Positions 54,764 through 64,000 of a stretch of DNA of 64,000 bases are shown in pieces. A program made the translations under genes and the position numbers. Within the stretch, counting starts at the first letter, position 1; every line of letters starts with the position of its first letter. Under the pieces are notes generated by a model. That model made no database searches. It was not told the origin of the DNA and saw only the letters and a program-made list of their open reading frames with translations. This stretch comes from Ciona savignyi (lineage: Eukaryota > Chordata > Ascidiacea > Phlebobranchia > Cionidae). The stretch covers positions 115,283-179,282 of the forward strand of contig CH002595.1 of NCBI GenBank assembly GCA_000149265.1, in the 5' to 3' direction.

Positions 54764-57617
54764 TTATTCAGCCATTACATCTTGAATGTTGGCTGGTTGG
54801 GTATTTTCTGCTGGTGGAGGGGTTGCGGGTTTAGCTGAAGCAGGGGCTGCGGCCGGTGATGGGGCTGAAGCAGTAGCTGGATTTGGAACTTCATCTGTCT
54901 CCATTGGGGCATCCCCATTCCCTGCAGGCATTGTCAAATCGAATCCTAGTAGAGCACTCAACGTGTTTTGCATTCGAGGGTCACGGATTTGTCTGCATTT
55001 AAAACAAAATATCAGATACTAGTGCTCATACAATTAGTTTTTTCTAAGAATTCTTACTTGGTCAATGTCGACGGGTTCTGACTTAGTTGGTACAGCATTT
55101 TTTCATAAGAAGGATCATCAAAGTAGGGCTTGGTCTTATCATTGTGCTGAAGTTTATAAACCATCTCCTCATAGTGCATGAACGGATTTGGCATTTCTTC
55201 ATCTCCTCCTGGACCTAAATTTTTATTTTAAATTGCAAGATTACATACGATTATCTTTTAAAACTAATTATAATCTATAAATAGGCATAATAAACTGAAT
55301 AACGATTAATAGAAACACCTTGACAATTACTAGTAAGACAAAAGTTACCACCAGGACAGTTGCTGCCTGACCAATTAGTATCAGCCACACTGGTTACCAC
55401 ATAAATAACCAGAGAGTGTTAACTACTATCACGAAAAGTTGTCGAAAACACCAAAAATAGGCCTCTGTTTACGTAACATCATTTAATTGACATTAACTAT
55501 ATCCAAGTTATGTTTTACAGTAACTGTTTCACATTTCAATGCAGTAAATGTTTCACATTTCAATGATATTAAAATAAGTTATATATTATCCAATAAATTT
55601 CACATTGAAGTGGCAATAAAATAGTTCTCTTAGTATTGTAGTAAATGTAGTAAGCTTGGTGCATAGTTTGCAAACATCCCTTCTTTATCCTTTTTAAACT
55701 CATTGTTAGAATTCAAAATTCCGGATTCGAAGTTACTATTTTAGAACTGTTCTAGAATATTAAAATATTATACTTAGCCCATCTCTAATTGAACTTTTGA
55801 AGCTAAAAACAGTTCATGAAATTTAGCACCTATAATGCACTTTATACTAAAATGACTCTGGAAGTTGTACAGGATGCAAGAAAATATTTTAAAAAAAATC
55901 CATAATCAAAAACTACCAGTCACATCACAATATGTTAAAGTGCAAGAATGCAAAAGTGAAGCTTACTTACCGGACATACACTTTATAGCATCCTTCAAAC
56001 CAGCCTTAAGACCTTCGTTTTGTGAATCCTTTGTCAGTCCAAATTCATAACAACTTTTTGCATCTTGGTATCTCTCTAGATAAATAAGTGCGGCACCCTT
56101 TCTAGAGTATCCCTGGATTATAAGCAACATACATAAAGTTTTGTCAGAATAGAGTTGTGATTAGAGCTCATTTTATATGTGCTTTTCCCTTGGTAGAATA
56201 GTCAATTTTGGGCATGAAAAATAGTTATTGTACAGGTAGTAGTAAGAATACAGTCACTGCAATTATCTTGCCTACATTTCTGTTGGTTTTAAAACAACCT
56301 TTTTTCAATCTTCTGGTTTAACAGCCAAGGTGGTAATGGAACCAAGAACTTGCAAAATCACATCTGGTTTTGTTTTTAAACAGTAACACATGGGAACAAT
56401 ATAATATATATTTCACAATATAATAAATATATATTTGTGTAACACACCTTTCCCCAGTCAGGCCGAAGTTTTATAACTTTTTCAGCATCTTTAAGCGACT
56501 CTTCATACTTTTTCACCTTAGCATAAGCAGCAGATCGGTTGCTGTATAATAAGGGTGGTTTGTCTCATCCAATTTAATGCCCTGTAATGAATTAAAAGTG
56601 TTTACTAATAATAAACGGAAATTGGTAGAAACATAAACAATAAATCTTGCTTAATCTCATCAGTTATAAAACGGTAGTGACAAAATAACACAACAAAGTC
56701 GATTAAATAACACATGTTTACTGTGAGGTAACCAGAGCTTTCGCAGGGTGTTGTATACTAGAAACATTGCTTAAGTATTTGTTTACCCCCTCTGGACAGA
56801 AAGTCCAGTGTTGGGGGTTGCACATATAAACACATTTTTACATAAGTTATTCTAGAATCTAGATGCTTTAAAGTGTAAAATGTTTACTTTTAATACAAAA
56901 TGTATTTTGACGCGTAACTTTATTTGAATCTAATTCAGATGCTAGTTTCTAATTTGTGTTAACAGTGTCCTCCGCAAAACATTGGTGGATAATTGATTGA
57001 CAATGCATATAATATAAAAACAAATAATGATTTATTCTGTTTAAAGGGAAGGCCGACACAAATTTTAAATACATTTCAAAAATTTTAAATGTAGGTTCTA
57101 AGCCACTGAGATGTGACCTGCAGCTACACAAATAGTGCCGTTTTTTTCAACATTGGTTTTAATTCTCCTTTTATAAGCAGCTCTACTCAAAAAGTATTTC
57201 ATGCCAAAAAATTCACAAAATCCAAATTGTGTTTTTTCCACAATGGGTAGAGGACCCAGCTACAAAATGTATGCCGAAAGATTTGAAAATCTGGCAGATA
57301 AAAACCGAACTTAAAAAGGGCCGGAGATAACTACGACCAGAAAAGTGTGTTCTCACTGAGCTTTAAGAATAACAAAGTTAAACTAATACTGTGGGTTTTT
57401 GAACTTTGGCAATTATCACCTCAGTGTAGAAGTTGATTGCTTCTTCATTATTGCCAGCCGTCAATGCCGCGTTACCCTTTTTCTTGAATTCTTCTGCTGA
57501 TGCCTGTGATCGTGAATGCGTTAATTTCGCTTTGAAAGGTACGTGGTTTTCACCAGGTACTTTTATACAACTACCATTCAATAAAACCTCTTTATGTAAT
57601 TTGCGTACACTTACCAT
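54764..57617 (-). pseudogene. STIP1: STIP1 second copy, 5' half only, frameshifted
   Basis: Exons matching the first copy: 57617-57615 (ATG), 57503-57420, 56581-56448, 56112-55971, 55214-55058, 54992-54779. The third exon is 134 nt instead of 132: two extra bases in the run encoding HLLYSN (ataagggtgg against ataggtgg, near 56550) shift the frame and lead to an early stop. TPR2A, TPR2B and DP2 exons are absent because the sequence ends in the gap. It is either a decayed duplicate or an allele or assembly copy with a sequence error. The frame after the 54779 donor position stays open to TAA at 54764, as in the first copy. Confidence 0.85.
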
Positions 57618-57745
57618 TTTCTAATTTATCTTTTGTTTCTCAGATATTCAAATATAAAAGCAAAACTGATGGAATGGTAAATTACAATATCGAAGTTTTT
57701 GGATCCGCTTTCTGAAAATGGTCTACCAAGTACCAATCACGCTGG

Positions 57746-57758
57746 TTCTGGAAAATTC
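57746..57758. promoter_or_regulatory. Heat shock element, second STIP1 copy
   Basis: TTCtgGAAaaTTC unchanged from 43021-43033, 129-141 bp upstream of the ATG of this copy (an 8-base insertion lies between the two). Confidence 0.7.
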
Positions 57759-58272
57759 TCGTTGCTGAGTGAAACACTGAAATGAGACAGGTTCATAAAA
57801 AAACAACCATTGAGGATTTCTCAGTTTTTTTAAATACACATTAAACCTTTAACAAGTGGTATAATATTTTCAATTTAACTTATTTTATTTGATTATTTAA
57901 TATAAATAAAACTTAACATTTAAAATATAAAATATATTATTTTCTGGAAACACTGCATTTTTCTCCCAGGGATATCCCCTCTTTCATAATCTACATAAGT
58001 GTTGTTTTGAAATTACTATATTTATAATAAAGGTAGGTATGATTCTTGATCAGAAACCTATAAGTCATCAAAGTAAACATAATGCATTAGTCAAGTTTTA
58101 GCATTTGTTTCTACAAGCGATATAATTGGTTTTATCCCTGCAAATGGGATAACACTGGGAGTTATCACAGGCGCAATCTTTAGATTACCTCGCCGACACG
58201 AAAGAGAGCGTTATTACACTGGTAGTCTATTTTTTGTGGTTCTGTAAATTAGTATAACATTTCTGTCATTTG

Positions 58273-58552
58273 TCCGACAGATTAGCCTGGTGATTTAGTG
58301 CGTTGCCTTTAAGCCAAAAGGTTGCAGGTACAAACTGGTCGGTTGCGTCCTTGGGCAAGACACTTAACGGACATTGCCTGAACTCTGTGGACTAATGGGT
58401 TCTACTAAATTGATGGACAGTGTGAATCAATACTTAACACAATGCAATAGCTCCAGTAACCCTACCGTGTGCGCAAGGTAATCTGACGATTGCCCGTGTG
58501 TTAACCCCCTTTTTCCATTCAAGGGGATAAACATGAATATCCTATCCTATCC
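58273..58552 (+). repeat. tRNA-derived SINE, second copy
   Basis: Counterpart of 43564-43844 with scattered substitutions; ends atgaatatcctatcctatcc. Confidence 0.85.
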
Positions 58553-58735
58553 ATTTAGACTGCAGTAGAAGGAATAAAGTAGATCAAAGACAAAAACCTC
58601 AATTTTCTCTTTCACTCCCCCCCCCCTCCTTAACCTACCTTTTGTTGTTCCTCATAAATTTATTTATTTTACAGTTGGAATTGTTATAGACTTTTTTATG
58701 TAAATACTTTTGCCAATTTTAACCTATTTCGCTTA

Positions 58736-59263
58736 ATGATGTTTTGGAGCAGAGTATTTCGCACATTGAATACTAACAAAGGCATTTTAAGAATATGTGC
58801 ACCAGCTATCAATACTTTTCAATACCAATCAACAATTTGTATAAAGCCAAGTGCTACACTGATTAAAAATGGTTACCTGTCGCTGAACATGTGGCGCAAA
58901 TTCGCCACCAATATTGACAGTGGAAGCAAAGAGAACATACAGTCGCTTGTGGATAAAAACAAGGTTGTTATTTTTATGAAAGGCATCCCTGAAAAACCGA
59001 TGTGTGGTTTCAGCAACGCAGTTGTGCAGATAATGAGAATGCATGGAGTAGAATATGATTCTTATAATGTCCTCGAAGATGATAGTCTAAGAGCGGGCAT
59101 TAAGGAGTTCTCAGACTGGCCCACCATTCCACAAGTGTACATGAACGGACAGTTTGTTGGTGGTTGCGATATACTACTTCAAATGCACCAGAGTGGTGAT
59201 CTTATTGAAGAGTTCAAAACTGTGGGAATAAGATCCGCTTTACTGGACAAAGAACAAGAATAG
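58736..59263 (+). CDS. GLRX5: Monothiol glutaredoxin 5, mitochondrial, copy 2
   Basis: 175 residues, differing from copy 1 by one visible residue (His to Tyr, in YDSxNVLEDD) and by about six silent or non-silent bases in 528. Presequence, CGFS active site, TIP motif and GGCD are all intact. The upstream acceptor and AATAAA are also preserved. Confidence 0.94.
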   Translation: MMFWSRVFRTLNTNKGILRICAPAINTFQYQSTICIKPSATLIKNGYLSLNMWRKFATNIDSGSKENIQSLVDKNKVVIFMKGIPEKPMCGFSNAVVQIMRMHGVEYDSYNVLEDDSLRAGIKEFSDWPTIPQVYMNGQFVGGCDILLQMHQSGDLIEEFKTVGIRSALLDKEQE

Positions 59264-59880
59264 TACAAATAAAACAAAAACTATTTTCAATAACATTTTT
59301 TAATGATGTATCTTAGTCATTTTTAAAGGTCACAAAATTTAACATTTTACACAATTTAAAATATATTATGTATATTTGTTGGGTTTTGTATGGCAAATTT
59401 AAAAGGAATCATTATATATAACCATTTCTTAACTGTATACAAATATAATTCAAGGAATTTTATTTGTAACACAATAGTTACTTTGCATTGTGTGTGACAG
59501 TTTAAAGTTTAAATCTCTGTTTTTGGTCAATTTTGAGTATTAAGTATGTCCAACATTAACAAATTTATATTTACGAGTGTCAACCACGCGTTTACACCCT
59601 GGTCGATTAGTTCATTCATTAAGCACAGAACCAAAAGAGGATATGATCCAAACCAGATGGTAGCATTCTTTTTATGTTGCACAAGATGCCTAAGTTCCTG
59701 GAGGTGGATTAAACAAAAACTGTAATGGCGGCTCCAGTCAAGAGGCTATTCGTATTCTAATGCATTTGAGAACAGATAAAAATCCGTCATTTTCATACAT
59801 TCGCCGTTTTTCATTTAAAGAATATTTCGAATTAGCTTCGAATTCTCATCCTTTCTAAAGTAGTCACGATAGTAAGGTTA
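59264..59880. other. GLRX5 copy 2 3' flank
   Basis: No gene seen. Contains about 85 bp absent from the first copy (about 59604-59690, from gattagttcattcattaagc to atgcctaagttcc). Confidence 0.6.
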
Positions 59881-59881
59881 T

Positions 59882-60125
59882 TTAGGATAGGATGGGATAG
59901 GATATTCATCTTTATCCCCGTGAATGGGAAAACCAAGGGGGCTAACACACGGTCAATCGTTAGATCACCTCGCGCCCATCGTCGGGTTACCGGAGCTATT
60001 GCAGTGTGTTGTATATGATCGACACGTTCCTTCAATTTGGTAGAACCCATTAATCCGCTGGGTTCAGGCAATGACCGTAAAGTGCCTTGCCCAAGGACAC
60101 AACCGACTAGCTAGCGACCAGTTTT
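59882..60125 (-). repeat. Reverse-strand SINE, uninterrupted
   Basis: Counterpart of 45087-45612 without the foldback element: ggttaccggagctattgcagtg reads straight through. Confidence 0.85.
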
Positions 60126-60383
60126 CGCATTTGAATTCTCCAACACTCGTCGTACGTCAAAGAATGCGCGATTACGAAAACGGAAATGTATTCGAATATG
60201 AAAACCACGTGTTTTGCTTACGATCGCTGCATTTGTTTAACAAAAACAGCTATTTCTTTCATACTTTTCATTTTCCTGTTAAACTTCGTGATTACAAATA
60301 CACGACTTCGACTATATAGCTTAAACAGTAAGTGCATTTGTCGACAACCAAAAGGCTGTGGTATCCAAACCAGTCGATGACTA

Positions 60384-60675
60384 GGATAGGATAGAATAGG
60401 ATATTCATGTTTATCCCCGTGAATGGGAAAACCAAGGGGGTTAACACACGGGCAATCGTAGGATCACCTCGCGTACACCGTCGGGTTACCGGAGCGATTG
60501 CAGTGTGTTGTAGGCCTATATGATAGACATGTTCCTTCAATTTCGTCATCAATCCGCTAGGTTCAGGCAATGTTCGTAAAGTGCCTTGCCCAAGGACACA
60601 ACCGACTAGCAAGCGACCGTTTTCTTACCTGCAACCTTTCGATTAAAAGGCGACGCACTAAACCGTAAGACCAAC
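60384..60675 (-). repeat. tRNA-derived SINE, reverse strand, second copy
   Basis: Counterpart of 45871-46146, here with a longer GGATA-type end (aggataggatagaataggat) and the cctgcaacctttcgattaaaagg segment better kept. Confidence 0.85.
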
Positions 60676-62806
60676 CGGCCGGACTAACTAGACAGTTGTA
60701 TGGGCAAAGGCACTTCGCGAAAACGCCCGAGCCCAGAGGATGTATTCTAATTTCTAACTTATTCCTAACTTCAAAATATTTAACACATTTCAATAACTTT
60801 GATTGCCTGATTGTGAGTATGAAGTAATCGCAGGATTACATGTGTGGTACCGCTCTCGCGCGGATTAAAATGTGCTACAAGCTTCTCTGATATTGGAATC
60901 CGCACACAGCGCAGATAAAACATACCAGATTTTAATCCTTAACTAATTTATTTTTGCTTTTTTAGTAAATGAGAAATCTTTTTATAGTTATATACTAAAT
61001 TCAACTATCCATAGTTGTAAGTTACCGCAAAACAAAGGACTTTTTTGTACGAAAAGGCCACTCTTATTCATGTCTAAATTAAGGTGAACACAAGACAGCT
61101 ATCACAAATGAGAAGTTGGTACGACACCGCGGCAGCGTTTAGTCGCCAGGGTATACATGGAGTTATATAAATCTTCACCATTTGTGCGGTTAAAAACGGA
61201 CGTGGGGGCTGGCACTACTATATAAACTTTTGTATGAATGGTGTTTGATATATGAGAATGTGTGGCTGAATATCTTCACGTCATATCTAATCTAGCCAAA
61301 ATTAATTAAAATTTTATTAAATTTTTGTGGTCGCCGAGAACAAAGCTTTTGCACAATGTCAAAGATGTAGTTAACACATGTGACATATCTCTAACAATAG
61401 TAGTGTTTGACTCCAAAAAATAGTTCGGAAACTTAGTCAATATTGATCCAAACACTCCTACTAAGCCAGTGATCGAGACAGCGTTTGACTGACTCTCCAT
61501 GGAGACAGTAAACGAATTGTGACGCTGACAGTTTTATGGCAGCGTTTTAGTCGTAAAACAGATTGGAAGTGAAAAGCAATTGGAATACAACAGTATTTTT
61601 GGCTGTGCACCAACAGTTTAGCTCATATACAAGTTAAATGAAATCACAGACAGTTCCGATATGATGTTGTATCTCCAATGTGAAAAGTTTTTTTTTGCCG
61701 AGGTATTTAGGTTGATCAACACATTGCACATATTAGGAAGGTCAAAATCCAAATTGTGTAATCTAAGCATTTGTGTTGTCGTAGTGAGAATGAGTCAACA
61801 TATAAACTACTTAAGTTTCACAAATATTTTCGCTCTAGAAGTGATTTTATTATACATAGAGATTATTCATTTTCGATCAAACACGTACGTAATGCAATAT
61901 TAACAATGGCCGAACCATGTTTTCGACGGTCCAGATTAGATTACTCAGCGAAATTGATTGAGCGGGTCTAAATTATTTAGGAGATAATATGTAAGGCGAC
62001 ACCTGTTTTGAAACCATATGCTTCCAGTACAAAGACCCGGAGGTTCGTCATACCGAGGTCGCCGCGAACAGAAACTAAATGATTTACGGGTGGCTGGAAA
62101 GCCAAAGAAACTGCTTTCGTAGAGTCTGTTGTATTATTGGACGAAATACGTCATTTTAAGATATCACGTATCACAGCGATTGAAATACCTTACAAAACAA
62201 CAACAGACTGCGGTTCTATAAATATATGAAACTGCAAAAGGTTTATTCAGTTTAGCTTTTACCTTATTGTAATCTTGAAATCGGTAGAACGTCCAGACAG
62301 TTCAGGGTGGTTAAGAGCAAAAATAACAGCCAGAATCTAAACATCTCCCGGTGTATTATTCCCTGCGTATAATCTCTAATTCTAAATCTGTTATGTTTGT
62401 ATAACCTTAGATATCAATTCCACGTTCAAAAGGGATTTTAGAGTCAAAAGATAACAGTCTTCTATTCTACTTCGTGGCTGGAATTGTATACGGGGACATT
62501 ATTGCCGATAAAATAACACAGAAATATTTACATTATACAAACTACTTCATTGACATTATTAAGTCAAAACAGCTACAAATAGACGATATAAAAATGGTGA
62601 CAATGGAGTTCTTGGACAGTGGCAATGAATATCAAAATTATTATAAAACTATATTTGTTTAGAAGTGGCGTGTGTCAACTAAAGATCAATGCCCCTTAAA
62701 ATCAGACTAAGATGAAGGGCTGCGGCAATATTTTTGCTCTAATTTTTGCTTAACCTCCCGCAGCTGCAGAAGTTGTTGGGAAATAAAATTTTAAGAAATT
62801 TACAAA
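60676..62806. other. Region upstream of LRR copy 2
   Basis: Collinear with 46147-48285; same unassigned short frames. No gene recognised. Confidence 0.5.
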
Positions 62807-64000
62807 ATGCCATTGAGAAAGTCAACAGGCCGAAGCAAATTAGATTTCGCGACCGTACAACGGCGCCGTAAATTAAAGTCTCCGAAATCACGAGACAAAG
62901 AAGCCGACAGAGTTTTGGCTCGGGTTTTACGAGCTGTTGATGGGAAGCGAAAAGATTATGACGACGGAACGTTTTCGCTGAATTTCTCTTCGTCGGATCT
63001 TGACGAGCTGCCAGTCGAGCTTTTCGAAGATGAATTTCTTTTCGAAAAGTGCGAAAAATACCTCGTCGGTCTAGATGTATCTAACAACAGATTAAAAAGT
63101 TTGGATCAAGAGATTGGAGATTTCGTCAAACTTAAATCGTTGGATAGCTCAAAAAATAAGTGAGTTTGTTAAATGTGTGCAGTAGTTCATCCCTGCAAGC
63201 CTTAAACATACCGTTTTAATTACTACTAAATAATTAAAGCTTTTTTGTGACGTAGTGCCGTTAGAAAAAACCAATGAGTTTTCACTGGACTGTTTAAGAA
63301 TAGGGTTGCAAATTTTAGTCAAAATTTAACAGTTTTATTCCATTGAGTCATTTATTTACTTGATTTTCAGATTGCGTTTTTTACCTGCATCGATATGTCA
63401 GTTGGTGGAACTTACCGAACTAAACGTCACTTACAACCAGTTGATCGTTCTACCACGGAATATACACCAATGCGTAATGCTGGTAACCATACGCGCAGCA
63501 CATAACAAATTGCGAGCTTTGCCAAATAACATCGGGACCATTCCAAACCTACTCATGCTTGACGTCGGAGAAAATGCTTTGAAGTAAACTTTTTTAAATA
63601 CAGTTAATTTCAATACTCGTTAATTATTAATTCAACAGTTCTGTTCCGAAATCAATCTACCAGATACGTAAAGTAGTAAACTGTTCATGCAACAAACTCC
63701 ATCGACTTCCTGAGCCTGAAACAAAGAAATCTAAAAGCGGAACACAGTTGATCAGATGCATTGAAGCTTCACATAACGAAATCGAATCTTTGCCTCGTAA
63801 CCTTTCCCACTTACAAAAGTATGATTCATTATTTACCCACAATAACACTAAATGTTATTTAAATCCAACGAAGCGTGCCTTTTTTTCCAGCCTGCAGTCT
63901 TTGAATCTCTCCAACAACAAACTTTGCGAATTGCCAGAAAACTTTGGTGAACTACAAAAACTTATCAATGTTGATCTCTGTGAAAACCAGTTGGCTGAAC
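62807..64000 (+). CDS. Leucine-rich-repeat protein, copy 2, cut by the window end
   Basis: Exons 62807-63159, 63371-63583, 63639-63818 and the start of exon 4 at 63891, identical in size and phase to copy 1. Visible changes: Asn to Lys in KCENY, Ile to Val in LDISNN, Phe to Leu in LKSFDS and Leu to Val in QCLML. No disabling change in the visible part. The rest lies beyond base 64000. Confidence 0.88.

Larger units (their letters stand above)
54531..64000. repeat. Second copy of the STIP1-GLRX5-LRR segment
   Basis: Collinear with 39738 onward to the end of the window. It lacks the foldback element and a stretch of about 40 bp at 55425, and has about 85 bp extra near 59604. Confidence 0.9.

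Overview
The window looks like nuclear DNA of an invertebrate chordate, most probably a tunicate such as Ciona. It is AT-rich, and its genes are broken into many small exons with GT-AG introns that rejoin in frame. The proteins are of animal type: CaMKIV, a CYP2-clan P450, transglutaminase, Hop/STIP1, GLRX5. One tRNA-derived SINE family is scattered throughout. Species is an inference; I recognised no species-specific sequence.

Layout. (1) 448-7283 (+): a CaMKIV-like kinase lacking its 5' exons, which lie left of the window. (2) 8645-26055: a contiguous direct tandem duplication of about 8.5-8.9 kb. Each unit carries one intact nine-exon cytochrome P450 gene on the minus strand (9795-14209 and 19025-23472) plus the last coding exon of the neighbouring transglutaminase. 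That exon is real in the right unit (25896-26043) and an orphan relic in the left unit (17363-17510). (3) 25896-34154 (-): a transglutaminase with 14 recognised exons and a complete Cys-His-Asp triad; its short first exon was not found. (4) 37347-42899 (-): complete Hop/STIP1, with a three-unit heat shock element 122 bp upstream of the ATG. (5) 44029-44556 (+): intronless GLRX5. (6) 48286-54132 (+): a 14-exon protein of about 30 leucine-rich repeats, with two possible C-termini. (7) 54431-54530: a gap of exactly 100 N. (8) 54531-64000: a second, roughly 1% diverged copy of 39738 onward. It holds a truncated and frameshifted STIP1, an intact GLRX5 and the start of the LRR gene. This is either a real second duplication or, more likely, the other haplotype placed in tandem by assembly.

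Mobile DNA. The two duplications act as natural before/after comparisons, so insertions can be read with their target-site duplications: a non-autonomous hAT element (15299-16126) with a pogo/Tigger-like element nested inside it, a second hAT MITE (17971-18300) in an old SINE, and an unusual 282-bp foldback element built of about 15-bp units around AACTGAACCCC, present at 20487-20768 and 45195-45476. The foldback has 9-bp target duplications, and its interior is inverted between the two copies while the outermost ends are not. It is the least conventional thing in the window.

The genes do not form one pathway. STIP1 (Hsp70/Hsp90 co-chaperone) and GLRX5 (mitochondrial Fe-S assembly) are divergently arranged housekeeping genes. 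Exon coordinates were derived by reading splice sites and checking that phases and lengths close in frame; no transcript evidence was available.
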